Assembly (NCBI GenBank): GCA_022393335.1
Contig: JAJEKB010001139.1
Span: forward strand, 143,009-207,008
From: Macrotrachela quadricornifera
Lineage: Eukaryota; Rotifera; Eurotatoria; Philodinida; Philodinidae
Length of the DNA: 64,000 nt
Direction of reading: 5' to 3'
Both the position numbers and the translations under genes were made by a program. The notes below the pieces were generated by a model that searched no databases, was not told the DNA's origin, and was given only the letters and a program-made list of their open reading frames with translations. This document shows, piece after piece, positions 12,545 to 26,474 of this stretch (positions are counted from its first letter, which is position 1; each line of letters starts with the position of its first letter).

Positions 12545-13029
12545 GAAAATTAAATAAAAATTCCGTTATTGTTATTTTTTTAAACAAACAAAAACGAGAC
12601 TTGTCATGATTTATAAAAATTTTTCTTTTCATTGAATATGTCATGTAAGTTGAACTTTAAAATGAGATTAATTTGGAAAGAGAAAATCAATTTAACATCT
12701 GGATATTATCGACTGTCAATGTAATACATAATTGAATGATTTATTCATGTTTCCAATAATATAGAATAAATCTCTACTGTTAGATAGCATACATAATCGT
12801 CTAATTATCCTCCAAAAAGAAAATACATAGCTATTTCTTGATCCCTGAAATATTTTTCTGTAAGAAGTTATTATTTAATTATTAACATACGATTCAAAAT
12901 CTTATTGTCACTTATAACTATAATGGATAGTTAATATAAAGATGTTAATTTAAAAATTTTTTTAAATGAAAATATAGACTTAAAAATGATAGAGTAAGTA
13001 TATCTATCTATATACATTTTTTTTTGCTT
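12545..13029. other. PRMT7 3' flank, no gene seen
   Basis: AT-rich DNA with stop codons in all frames; no repeats beyond short runs. Confidence 0.5.
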
Positions 13030-14967
13030 TTCTATCTCAGTCTAGTTGTCGACATGTCAAGTGTCACTTTGCGTTTCACACATCTAATCAATATACACCA
13101 TTACTAAACTTAATATTAGTTTACTTCATCACGCCATTACCAAGGTAAACGCTAGTATTCCTACTACTGCCACTGCCGTCTGTTATTTCTCCCAATGCCT
13201 CACATTGGCCCAACCGTTAACCATCCCTTCTTTCGTCTTTTCTTCTCTTTCGCATTAAGCGGCGTATACATTCACATTCATACATCTATTCATTCTCATA
13301 CTATTACACACATACACTCACATCTACCTGAGCCGAGAACACAGACAGACAAAGAGAAAAGCTGACGCCGTATATGTGCTTTCAGTCAGTCTGTCGACCA
13401 TTGCTTCGGGAGGCATCTAACAGGATGATAATAGCCATTCGTTTATTCGTTCGTTACTCATACACATTCTCTCGTCCATTCGATTCATTCGTTTGTACGT
13501 CCGTCCATATAGTACAACGAACAGGCGAAACAAATGCTTTGCCTTTTAGTCTGTATGTATACGTGCATGTTTGTGCTTATAGACTTGCGAACGAATAGCT
13601 GTGTTCTGTTGCTTCACGATATGCATCCCACTATAGAGTAGCAATCGTAGTAGCAATCTGTGAAGATGTGCGAACAAACGAACGAAAGGAGTAGAAAGAG
13701 AAGAGAGAGAAAATGCATTTGGCAGACATGCAACAGCAACGATCATGACCTTCACTACTGCAAAAAATACTGAATATATATCTCCACAAAGAAATATACA
13801 TTTGTATACACTAGACTTCTGTATTATCGTCCAGGTATAAATGAACATGCTAACTAATTTAACAACTATTTGCGATTAATTTTCGACAAATAATATGAGT
13901 GATTATGGCCCTATATTTTTTTCTGATTTTTATAAAGATCAAAAATAAACAACAAAAAATAGAATATTTATTAAATTATATTAGTGAATTCTAACTATTG
14001 AGTAACAAAGCAAAAACAACTATAGAGAATTCTGATAAAATTGAGAGAAAAAGTTTTTTTCCACTTTTCCTTGCATTAAGCAATATGCTATCTATGATAA
14101 CACGAGGATAGAAATCGAAAGAAAATGAAAAAGAAGAGAGAAGAAAAGAAAGAGAACGGTCAAAATAGAGAAGGTGACACGATGTGATAGTGGTCGTTTT
14201 TGTTTGTTGTTGGTGTTCGTCTTATTGTCACTATTCGTTCTCCTTTATGTCCAGTCATACATACATACATACTGAGTTGATTTATTAGAAAGACCAACAG
14301 TGCGTAAAACAACAATAGAACTACTTTTCTTTTTTTCTATTGAAATTTGTTATTTAGGTTCTGTGAGTTTCTTGACTTTTTTCTCAATATTCATATAACA
14401 ATTGACATGTCTTTTTAATCTTTCGTCATATATATGCCATTCATGACATTCATTATATTTTCATACTATAAAAGAAAATATCAGTTGGCCGTACCTACCA
14501 CTAGGCTCTATGAGCATTTTTTTAATAACAGAAGCAGTAACATTGCTAATACCATAACTTTGAGTCATCATCAGCATCATGCGATGTTAAGCATGAGTAC
14601 TTGCATTTGCTTCGGCAGCCTCTATAGCTGACTCGCGCATACGCCCTTGGCTGTGCATACGCGCATACTCTTCCCCATATGGGAAGAAGAAGAACAGGCA
14701 AGAAATAGACGACTTTGCTTTCCGTCAAAGTAAACTGCTATGATTGTCGAGCGTACGAGAACGCATTGCGAGCAAACCTTGGCAGACACTATAATATACT
14801 CGTTTGATGTTACACATAGTAAAGGGAAAAAGAAGACTAGGACAACTGCTAAAGTATGCGTTCTGTTATTTATTTGAAATGAAGAAATGCATATTTATAT
14901 ATATATATATGAGCAGACATTCAAACATAGCAATTGCCGTTCTTTGAAAAAGCTAACCGTCAAACAA

Positions 14968-15001
<34 letters not shown>

Positions 15002-15391
15002 CGAAAGAAAATTAACCAATCTTATAGATTTAAAATAAACGTTCCTATAAGTTTGCTTTTTTTTATATAGTTCTATGTATAGAAAGGTGATTCGAACTAA
15101 ATAGACTCTTCTGCTACTCCATTCGCTTTGTCGCTTAGTCTGCCTACACCAGCTCGACGCATATATACGCACATGCGTCTATTCTTCTCTTTTCTCCTTC
15201 TTCGACAAGGCAGACAGCAAAAGCATACACGCGGCACATATACACACATAAGCATAGTCATCATATCGGAAAAGAGAGAGAGAGAAAGAAGGCAACGGCG
15301 TCCGCGGTCAACTCTATTTCGCTTTTGTCACTCCAATACATTGTATCTCGTATATTTTAGATTCGATAATCAACTCTATATTGTCGATAAT
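13030..15391. promoter_or_regulatory. GC-richer promoter/5' leader region of the zinc-finger gene
   Basis: From about 13030 the base composition changes: more C and G, many cat/cgt/tcg words (cattcgtttattcgttcgtt) and pyrimidine-rich stretches. The open frames at 13374-13598, 13546-13848, 14546-14728 and 15128-15391 show none of the codon bias of real genes here and overlap on both strands. Similar composition continues into the zinc-finger start exon. (AT)n tracts lie near 14893-14910 and 14968-15001. I read this as promoter plus 5'UTR, possibly with a non-coding RNA, but no promoter motif settles it. Confidence 0.4.
14968..15001. repeat. (AT)n microsatellite
   Basis: A run of alternating AT broken once by AC, in the leader region of the zinc-finger gene. 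Confidence 0.9.
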
Positions 15392-18300
15392 ATGATGATG
15401 GACACGACCGTCGACACTGACGGTACGGCGTTCATTTGTCCCGAATGCAGCTACAATGGAAAGAGCTTACCAGAATTAATTAGCCATTTAAATGAAGCAC
15501 ACAGTGAAGGTTTGTTCATTAATGGTTTATATATCTATCAATTATGATTGCTTTGTTTTTCTAATACAGAAACTGCTAGTAAAAGTGAAGCACAACCAAA
15601 AAATGTTTCATCAGCAGTACAACCAGGAAAACGATCTCGACGTAAACCAGCTTTTAGTCATCAAGTAATTCATTTTCTATTTTACTTTAGTTTTTCAATC
15701 ATTTCTTTTATTCTTTACAGATTATTTCTCAAGTGCCTCGACAATCACCAACATTATTCAATCAGCAAACTTCATCACTTACTGAATCAGGTTTTCTTCT
15801 ATCAATTCATTAATATCATATAAAATCTTTTCTTTTTCTTAGCAGATTCAAATGAACTTTGGAATTGTATTTCAACATTAGATAAAACTAAAACACCATT
15901 TATTTCAACTATTACAGATGATTCATCAATATCTATAGTTAGTGATGAAAATACAAATATAAATTTTAATTCAAAAAATTTATTAAATTCAATAACTATC
16001 TCTAAACGTAATCCAAATGTACTTCATTCTATACTTAGTCAACAACGGCCAATAGCACCAAAGAATGGTTCACCAACAGCAATAAAAGGTTAAAAGAAAC
16101 TAAAATTAAATTTTTCAAGTAAAAAAAAAAACTTTTGTTACTTTTAGTAACACCAACATCTTCACCATCATTATTACCAATAATAAATTCATCACCAATG
16201 ACAGATAATCTATTCTATTCACCAACAAATCATTCACATCCATTGAAAAAAAATTTTCAATGTCGAATGTGTCGTTTAACTTACAAAGTAATTTTAATAA
16301 AAACAAAACTTTTCATTAAAAAATTTTTTTATAGAATTTTCATGATTGTACAGCTCATATACGTAAAAAACATGAAATAAGTCATCCAGAAGCTGGTCGT
16401 TATGTTGAAAAACTTGATACAGATGTACCATTACCACCATCAGCAACAGGAAATTATAAATTTCGTATTAAAGGTAAATCATTACCACCACAACAAACAC
16501 ATTCTTTATCAACAATAAATCGAACATCATTAACACCAGTAATAAATGATGATTTAACAAGAATTTTTCAATGCAAATATTGTTCATTTACAAATAATTG
16601 GCCTAAAGAAATAGCACGACATCAACGTACTGTACATCCAAATTATCCACCACATATTTTACAAAAAGAATATTCACATCAAGATAATGAAATAAATAAT
16701 AATAATAATGATAAGACAAATGAACAAGAAGAAGAAGGTATATCGTCACTTTTAATTGATCCAATACGAGCTTTTGGTGAAGTTATTGATACAATGGAAA
16801 CTACAAATGGAAATGATTATGAAGATATTGAAAGTCAAGATGAAGAAATGTTAATAGAACATGATATTGATGATGATGAAGAAGATGCGTAAGAATTTAA
16901 TTAAAAATTATTTTTATCTATTTTATCATATTTTTTAGTCTTTGGAAATATCAACAAGAAATCAATGATTTATCTGAATCAGATATAATAACAACAAATA
17001 ATAATAATAATAATAATAATAATAATTTAAATTATTCATTTGCTAGACGTTTTAAAAAATTTCGTTGTCCACATTGTGAACATTCGTAAGTTAATATATT
17101 ATTAAAGAATAATATATATTGAAAAAAATTTCATTTTAAAGAGCACCAACATTAACAAAACTTAAACTTCATGTTGCAACACATATTAATATTAAACCAT
17201 TTATGTGTTCTATATGTGGTTGGCGAGCAAATCTTCGTTGGTATATTCAGGTATTTCAAATATTCATATCTTAAAAAATAAATTATAATAAAAAAATTCT
17301 AACTGAATAGTTTTATAATATATGTAATTCTATGTGTATACATATAAATGCTTTACCTATATGATAGGCTAGGTATCTGTTTATCTATATCTACCTGTAT
17401 GAAAATATAAATGTAAAAAATAAAAGCCTCTTTATTACTAGAAACTTATCTACAAACATTACTTTAAAAAGAAAATCACGAGTTTATCTGAGTACTATAT
17501 AAAAAGTTTAGTGCTAATTGTAATTCCACTTCTATTGTTATATTTAATAGTGTCATGCAAAAAAACGTCATCCAAATATGAACTATGAAATTTTACAATT
17601 ATCTCATGAAGAAGCTGAACAAACAATAAATGCTTATATGAAAGAACGTGGTCTTGATACAAAATTAAATATTAATCAAGATTTCAAACGTCATTTTCAA
17701 TGTTCATTATGTCAATTTCGTTCAAATCAATCTAAATTTCTTGAACGACATATTGCTATAAATCATCCAAATAATTCTTATGCTAAAATGATTATTAGTA
17801 AAAAACAACAAATAAATAAATCAAATTCTTTAATACAAACAAATGGTCATACAATAAAACAAAATCATATAAATGGACATGATGATAAAATCTATTCAAA
17901 ATTTTTGATTAAACCACCAACAATAAAATCAAATTATCAAAAAATCAATGGTGATCATTATGATGAACGTAATAAATATGAAAATAAATCTCAAGGATTT
18001 TATAATCGTTCAAGTTTAATACAATCAGATGGTACAATACTTTTACCTGATTCATCACAAATTGTTTATCCAAATTTTTCTTCACATGTAAATTATAATC
18101 CAAATCGTTTATTTTATTGTGCATTATGTTATCGTGGTTATCGATGGCGTTATGATGTTAAACGTCATCATAAAACTATGCATGAAATACCTGAAGATGA
18201 AGCTGCTATGGGTTTATCAATGAGTCCAAAATCAATAAAACGTCGTAATAAAGAATTTAATCGAAATTTTCGATATTTAGAATATGTACCACAATTAGAT

Positions 18301-21300
18301 GGTCTTATATCAGCATCAATGTCAAGTGTAAATAATCATTATTCATTAAAACAAGAAAATGATTCAAATGAAGATCAAATATTAGAAAATATAACTGATA
18401 ATGATGATGATGATGATGTTGGTGTTAATGCTACTGTTGGTGTTAGTATTGGTGGTGATGGTGATGGTGATGAAAGTCAAGATGATGATTTTAAATTAAG
18501 TATAGCTGATCCACGTACTGTTGATGTAACAGAAGATGAAGCTGCTGCTTTATTAATGATTGATCCACAAAAATCAGATAATAGTTCAATACTTATTAAT
18601 GATAATCCAGATGATTCAATAATTGTATTTGAAGATGATCGTCTAAATATAAATGAATCAAAAGATATGTCTTTAATTTCAACAGATAATACACCAAAAT
18701 CATCAATTCGTACATCAGGTAGTTTTAAACCATATCGTTGTCCATATTGTTTTTATCGAACAAATTGGCGTACGGATTCCGTACGACATATACGTGCAAG
18801 ACATAAAATTGAACCAAAACATGATAGTCATTATGAAATTTCACCTGAAGAAGCTGAAAGTACATATGCTGAATATGAAAATACATTTGGTTTTGTTGTT
18901 GCAAAAAAAGTCTTAGCACGTTTTACAGATTTTCGTCATATTGAATGGAAAGATTTAAAAAAATCTCTTTGGGAAAAAATAAAAGATAAACAAGGTTATG
19001 AACAAATTATTTATGATCGACTTCGTCCAGATAACTATTCTGATATACCAAAAAGTGTTCCAGAGATTCCATTACAACCAATAACACCAACAATAGTTAA
19101 TAAAATACCAATAATAAAACCAAAACGAATATTTACTTGTATGGAATGTGCATTTCGTTCACATAAACTTGTTGAATTAGATAAACATAGTTGTGAAAAA
19201 ACTCAAAAAGTATATTTTATTATTTAGAAATATTAAAAAGAAAAAAAACTAGATTAATTTTTGAATTATTTTTTTAGTTGCAACAACAAAAACCTCATGG
19301 AAAATTTCTTGTTTCACTTTATCAATGTACAAAATGTTCATATCGAACAATATATAAAAATTACGCACGAAAACATATTTATTTACATCGATTAAAAACT
19401 AAAAAATTTTATTATTGTTCATTTTGTGGTTATAATCATTATCAACGAAATATGATAACTGTACATATTGCTAAACATCATCCAATGAAAAATACATTTA
19501 CAACAACAATTCGTTGTCAGGTATGTACTAATATAAAAGATTAGTTTTTTTTTCTGCAAAAAAAAAAAGATCTCACAGTATAGTTGAAAGCTGTTTTATA
19601 AGTATTATTAAGAATTTTTGCAATGATAGTTGTTAGTCAACAAAAGATGTGTGAAGTTCGGAATAAAGACAATATTTATTATTATGATATTAGTTTATGT
19701 ATGATCAAATAGCAAAGAACATTTTTTAAGTTTATTATATGGTATTAAAGTGTTACTCATTACTTTTGAACTGCCCTAAGTAATTTAAGAGAATAAGGAA
19801 ATATGTAACAAGATAATAAAAATAAACCGGATCTCTTCTCGAAATGGATATCATATTTGATGGTTGTCCGATAGATGCTGTGATCAATTATAATAAATGT
19901 TCCAGAAGAACAAACCTACCAGTATTTTAATGATACTTCTTTTAATATTCATTTGTTTAGACTACTTTTTCTCATAAAGATCTGTCTTTTCATTCTAAAC
20001 AGATATATATATATTTACTGAAATATATGTTAAGTTTTTCTATTTGTATATTACATGATTAAATTTAAATAAAATTTATGAAAAGTACATGTTAAGTTGT
20101 ATGATATGTGAAAGTTTGAGTTTAATTTCTATTCATTATCATCAAAGATTAGATTTTTAAAAAAATCTGTCACAATTTATAAGACACCCTATATAATAGA
20201 CAAATTTGTCTTAAATCGAATGGTCTAATCAATTTTAATTGAAACTATATGATGACCAGCTGTCTTTGTCGTGAATTAGAGAAAGTTATTGTAATGTGGC
20301 TTTAATGTGAAGTGATACATGTGAGGTTTTGTTGAAATGATCTATATTTTCTGAATATCTAATTATCAGGCTTTAGTACTATTTGGGAAACGTTTTGACT
20401 ACATTAAGTAAGTCCTAATTCCCCTTGGTCGAAAATATTTACCGATGATATATAGCGTATTTTAGCTAGAAATGCCTTTCCCTAAAGTAAACATTTTAGT
20501 CTAGTGAACGCTATGTTTATTGCATCACTTAGAAAAAATAACATTGAAAGACGTTCGTACCAACGTTCTTATTTCTAGTTTAAATATTACTTTTTCGAAA
20601 GAAAAAAATATTTGTTTTAATATTCTTTTTAGTATAATTGTGATGCTGATTTTTCAATTAAACAAATTAGTTTACGACGATCATTTATTGATCGTCAATT
20701 AAATAAGCATAAATTAATAAAATCTCGAGTTTTTTATTGTAATAATTGTCCACATATATCAACATCACCATTAGAATATGATTATCATCAATCATGTCAT
20801 GAAGAAAATTCAACAAATTTATATAAATGTAATCATTGTTCATTTGCATCAAATTCTTTACTATATACAGTAAATTATTTTTTGAATTATATTAATGTAT
20901 TTTATATTTTTTTTATTAATAAACTAGCGTCAACATACTTTACTGCATTCAAAAACAAGTCAATTATTATCGTTATATATTGATACGAAAAATTTGAAAT
21001 ATCTTTGTAAGTTTTTATTTAAATAATAAAATTTTATTTTATTTTATTAAATATTTTTTCTAGCCATTTCAACGATTTTTAAAGAAACTCTTGGTAAAAA
21101 TCGTCGTTATCATTGTCCATTTTGTAGAAAATTCTCATCAAGTACTTCATCAGTAGTACTTGATCATATTAAAGTATATATATTTTATTGTCATTATCTA
21201 GTTGTTTTATTTTCAATATTATTTTAGAATACACATACTGGGAACAGTAATCAATTTGATGATAGCCTGATTATCGGCTCAGATATGGCCAAGGAGATAC

Positions 21301-21415
21301 TTGCATTAGGAAGTAAATATTTTACAAAATAATATTATATATGATTAATTATAAATTTCTTTAATATTTTTTTTTAGAAACTATGATTGATGATCAACGT
21401 ATGGATATTAGTTGA
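15392..21415 (+). CDS. Large C2H2 zinc-finger protein, 15 exons, about 1309 aa
   Basis: Exons: 15392-15509, 15570-15664, 15721-15790, 15843-16088, 16148-16287, 16335-16888, 16939-17085, 17142-17250, 17551-19209, 19278-19520, 20633-20869, 20928-21006, 21064-21173, 21228-21312, 21378-21415. All join in phase. Roughly a dozen C2H2 fingers are spread along the chain rather than in one array. Examples start FICPECSYNGKS, FQCKYCSFTNNW, FMCSICGWRANLRW, FQCSLCQFRSNQ, FYCALCYRGYRWRYD, YRCPYCFYRTNWRTD, YQCTKCSYRT and YHCPFCRKFSSS. Several fingers are split by introns. Acidic Asp/Asn-rich linkers lie between groups. Short acidic EEAE or DEAA motifs recur after fingers. It is probably a nuclear DNA-binding regulator. 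I do not recognise a one-to-one orthologue; the scattered, often CxxC...HxxxH layout recalls REST-like proteins, but that is only resemblance. The start MMMDTT is chosen because the upstream frame lacks coding bias. Confidence 0.85.
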
Positions 21416-22289
21416 TTATTCTCCAAGAGAATATTGCTCAAATATGTTCATTTGAACTAGAAAACGGATATAAACATTAATTTCTTGGCATTGTGTCAGA
21501 TGGTTTTGTTGTCCTCATTCTATTCCATTTCTCCTATTAAACTGCAATAATCTATCAATCTTGATTGATGTTATTGTTATTTTCTTTTTCTTTTTTTTTT
21601 TTTGGTTATCTTGATAGTGTGATGTTCTATTTGTGTGAACGTTATTTCCTTTTTTTTTTTCTTTTTCTGGATGAACATTCGTTTTCTATTGCATTAAACA
21701 TACCAAACTCTTCATTTGCACACTATGTGTTCAAAAAAAAAACTGAAGAAAACTATTCTTTCCTTAACAATAGTATGTTTCTGTAACGGTCTGTTTTTTC
21801 TTTTTCTCTTTCATTCTTTCTTCTATCTATTTTTGTTGTCTGTCTGTTCTATATGCAAAACACATACATCTTATTCTCATTTATGTATTGTATTCATTCT
21901 TTTGTCCGTGTTTGACTTAAGTCATGAAACAACAAAAAGAAAACAATACTCCTTTTGTGGATGAAAGCAGAAATACAGATATGGATATATCTAGAATTAT
22001 AATTACATATCTATATTCGAATGCAAATTGGATACTAACATATAAATCTTCTTTTTTGATTTATTAAGATTGAAAATCTCATTGAAGAATTTCTCAATAT
22101 TCAAAGATATATCATTTGTTTACAGATAACTACAATAAATGAAATTGAAAAGAGACCTTTTAAAATAAAACGATATAGGTTTTTTTTCAAAAATCTATTT
22201 TAGTTATTTATAGTCAGATAATGACAAGTTCTTTTTTACAGATAAACTGATCAATGATTTTTGTAAGATGCAAGCAATATGAATTTGTT
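21416..22289. other. Zinc-finger gene 3' flank, T-rich
   Basis: Long T runs mixed with CTTT words; small open frames at 21565-21964 are pyrimidine-run artefacts. This is likely 3'UTR and flank. Confidence 0.5.
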
Positions 22290-23430
22290 TACTTTATCTG
22301 ATAGAGTAGAAGCAGCTGATTACAAAAATATACTTTTTAGCCTTAGTGAATGCATTCCTCCAGTTAAAAAATACGAAATACTCAAGAGGTGCCTTTTTTC
22401 AACAAAATACATCCTTTGAAAAAATTTGCAAAACTTTTTGCTTCTAAAGGTGATTTTTTTCAGATTTATCATCAAAAAATGAGCGTTCGCGAGTTGCTAA
22501 ATCGATTCTAAATGTAAAACTCTATTGATGGGATGGTCTCAGATCGGTTCTAGCACACTGCGAATAGGTTGATTTTGTAAACCTATCTAGTTTTCCTATT
22601 AGTTTTTTCCTCTTTCCTTTCTTAAGCTGAGAAAACTCGGTTTTACTGAAACCAATGCCATTTTCATCGGTATTTCCTAGTTTCCAATTGAAAAAAGCCC
22701 TTTAAACACAAACTAATTTCATATTCGGAATCAGCACCAACAACTGAATAGAATGAAATATATTTGAAGTTAATTCAACAACCTTCATTTTTTGACTCAT
22801 TTTTGAAAAAATTGAGGTTCCGTGAGCATCCTTGAAAAAATAAGACAAAATTGAAAGTTGTCGAATAAACTTCAAACATACTTCACTCTATTCAGTTTTT
22901 TGTGCTGCTTTCGAATATGTAATTGTTTTGTATCCATAAGCTTTTTAAATCTGAAAATCGAGAGATATCGATCAAAACGACTTCGATTTTACTAAAACCT
23001 AGTTTCCTCAGCTTAGAAGAGGAAAGGAGAGAAACTGATATTAGGGATGTCGTGGGGTGGTGTAATAAATAGAATACGACACAATATTTGGCTCCATTGA
23101 TTACGTAGAAAAACTAGATAAGTTTACAAAATCCGCGTATATAGGTTGGTCTCGACGTCATTCGAAATGCTACTATCAATAGAGTTTTTGACCTAAAATC
23201 GACTTAATAACTTGTTTCAACTCAGTTTTTCATGCTGAATCTGACAAAATCACTTTTAGAATTCGAAAAAAATATATAGAAAATTTGGAATATTTTTAAA
23301 AAGATATATATTTTTCGAAAAGCGACGTTCTTCAAGTATTTCGTATTTTGCATGAGAGAGGAAGCATTCGCTTACACTAAAAAGTATATTTTCGTGATCA
23401 GCGACTTCTACTCTCTCAAATGACGTAGAA
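22290..23430. repeat. Long imperfect inverted repeat, about 1.1 kb (fold-back structure)
   Basis: The left arm (about 22290-22812) reads in reverse complement along the right arm (about 22828-23430). Outer ends match as agagtagaag...ctga, then aaaatatactttttag, then aaatacgaaatact. The middle matches as aaaactctattgat and ttttgtaaac-tatctagttttt. The inner ends match as actgaatagaatgaaatat against actgaatagagtgaagtat. The centre is near 22820 with a loop of only about 10-20 bases. By eye identity is roughly three quarters, with many transitions. The right arm carries about 67 extra bases (about 23041-23107). No protein is encoded. This could be a fold-back or MITE-type transposon or an old palindromic duplication; a transcript would form a long hairpin. 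Confidence 0.85.
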
Positions 23431-26400
23431 AAATCACGAAAAAAAAAATTTTCGCTTGAAACTCAAGTTGCCGGCACCTTCTATAATTTGTCGTTTAGAT
23501 CAAATTCTTTATTGTAAAATTTACAACTTATATTAATAATCAAGAAAGAAATCTGAAGCAAAACGAAAGATTTTCACGAAAGATAATACTAGCAAATGAC
23601 TTTAATTGAAATACTGTTCGAGAACAAGTATACAAGAAAGAACACACGAATAGTCATGAAATGGAAACCAAAATCTATTAAACAAAAATGAGATCGATTT
23701 GAGTGATTATTTCAACATCAATCTATTTTCTTAAGTTTTTAATTTAACTGTTTCTAGAAAATGTTTTTCCTTTCAATATTCTTTGGTTTTGTCTTTTCGT
23801 TCAGTCTATTCACAACAAAAACACAATACCTGCTGTTTGCTTGCTTTGATACATTTTTGTAAGATTTCAATCTTTAAATTTATTTCCAAATACATCATCT
23901 TTATTTCGCATCAACCTAACGACTATATACAATGGTGGTAATACGAAAGAGAAGTTCATTTTACATAAAATTTCATGGATGATGCATAAGAATGGAAAAT
24001 CTGTAAATTAAGTTGAAATAAAGAAGCGTAGAAGAAGTGAAAAATCCAACAAACATATATGAACGAAGAAGAAAATCCATAGCGCATTATTTAACAACAG
24101 TGGAAGGAAAAACACGTGTGATCATCTAGATAAGGAGGAAAACTTGTAACGATCGCATCTAAATGAGATGTAAATCATAATAATTTCTGTTATTCAAACA
24201 TGGTAAAAGTTCTCAAACAAACAAGTAGATAGCACAAGAACGTTTGCACCTCTGCTAAGAATATTGAAAAGTTCTTTCACTTTGAATAGCATGCATATAT
24301 AGTAAAACATTTTCATTTCTTTATATAAACGTTTAAAATAATAGTCACTACGATATTTGGTACAAAGTTTTATTATGATGATCCATCCACAACACATCTG
24401 TTACAATGGCTAAATTTCAATTTGTATATACTCTGTTTTAAATATAACCGACTACCTGAGTGTTTGACAGATTGGTTTCAGACAAGTATGACGAATATGA
24501 TATAATCGTAGTTTTTCTCTCTTTGTGAACTAGTAAGGACGTCTTTTACATACTATTCATATAGTTACAACGGAGCTTGAAACAACTTAATTCTGGAGAC
24601 AATTTTGTGCTCTAATGTGTACAATCGAAGAAAATATTGGATGATTTTCGAAGACAATGATGATCATTGAGGAAAAATCGCATAATAGAATATGTCGTAC
24701 TTCTATACATTCAGCACAACGTATCTCATATGTATTATCTACAGCTTTCAACACTTGATTGTTGTGAGAGGTTGATAATAAAAAAAAGAATATTTCAAGA
24801 TATTTTCTCGAATGTATTTTATATAGTTGAAGTAGAGATTGTATTTTCAACAAGTAAAACGACATTTCGTATTCGTATTGATGAAAAATATTTTAATTGA
24901 TCAAATAAAATTTGATAAAAACTACTATCACTACTCCATTCAGTTAATGTCGACTTTAAAGATGTAAACTTTGCATCAGCACCAAGACATCCTCGTGTGT
25001 TATCTCAATATTGTTGTCATTATTGATAAGAATAAAATCTGTGATTTGCTGTATATACGTCCAGAAAGAAAAATCATTTAAACAAACAACAATGATGTTG
25101 TTAAATATGAACATTTCAATATTAGCACATGCCAATTTTTCAATAAAATAAGTATCGATGAATTTTTGTGAAACTTAAAGAGGAAAAAGCTGAAACTGTT
25201 ATTGTTTTTATATTTAGAAATAATTGAAATGAGTTTGTCATGACATATGTATAATTTCTATTTTTCAATATGACGAAACCACTACTTTTCAGCCGCTAAA
25301 TTCGTCATGTCTAAACCGTATATAGTACTAGAAAAAGTGATATAATTGACTGTTACTGTTTAGGAAACAAAAGTGAGGAGTTATTAATAGAGATGAACAA
25401 ACTGCAACTCGAGTAGATTGAAATTGATTTGAGCATGACTAGATATGACTAAGGATGGAATCACTTCTAATATATAATCAACCGATCTTGATAAAATGTT
25501 TTAGGCTTCCTTGTTAATTTTTCAAGATTTAAAAAAGTCGTTGTACTCATAACTTCTTCAGCTCTATTTGAAAATAGTCTTTGTAAATTTTTGGTACTGG
25601 GTCAAAGATTCCAAACAGCAAAATTTTTTTCTCAAATTTTATGAGGTGAAGGATCTTGCTAAGAAGCATTTTCTCTACTATTGTAATGACAAAAGAAACA
25701 GTGTTGTTCGAGCCAACATGAAGGTTTTCAGAGACCCTCTTTCGTATAATCGAGGAGTATTCTGAGCGAGCTCTGAAAAATTCCCAGAGATATCCTTAGC
25801 TAGGTCCTACTAGCCTCAAAAGATACGCCAAAACAGAAACCAAAAAGGTCCTAGATATATCCCTAGATAGACGATAAAAAGTTCCAACAAGTTCTCCAAA
25901 ATAGATTCTGAAAACTTATGAACTACCTCTTGATGAATTTCAGATAAGTCCAACATGTGTTCTCCACCTATTTCTGAAAAGTTTAATGAAGATCGTGAGC
26001 TGAATTCTAATTATCGAAATAGAGAACTCGGCAGGAATAAAAGCGGCGAGCATGAGTGACATTAAGTATATTGACATATCTTTCCTAGTATTTTCAAAGT
26101 TAAACTGTTATTCCTCGTTGAAGTAAGAGATTGATATTGAAATGTTCTTGTAAACTTAGTTTGTCAATTATTGTTTTTAATTCAATCAACATTTCCTTCC
26201 TTGGCCACAAAACATATTTTCTCTCTTTTTGATGAAAAATCATTAAAACATTATTAGATACATTATCTGTTATACAAGATGAAAATCTTTATCATCTTAT
26301 ATCTTGTTTGAAAAAAAATTGATTAGCTAAAGTATTCATTGAATGTTATTTTTTGCTGATATCATAATTTCATGTATATTAAATATAGTATAATAAGAGC

Positions 26401-26474
26401 TGATAATAAACGACATTAACAACAAAAAAATATACATATAATATGATACAAAAGATGTTATATATCTCTAGATT
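23431..26474. other. Intergenic, no gene seen
   Basis: About 3 kb with no supported coding region on either strand; the small frames at 24194-24397, 24587-24900 and 25568-25765 have no domain and poor codon bias. A slightly GC-richer patch near 25640-26060 contains repeated ccta/ctagg words and may be an old decayed repeat. Confidence 0.5.

Noticed and set aside
13374..13848. Open frames on both strands in the GC-richer leader
   Set aside because: Overlapping, no domains, amino-acid composition of random low-complexity DNA.
24194..25765. Several 60-90-residue open frames in the gene-free region
   Set aside because: No domains, no splice context, inconsistent codon use; expected by chance.
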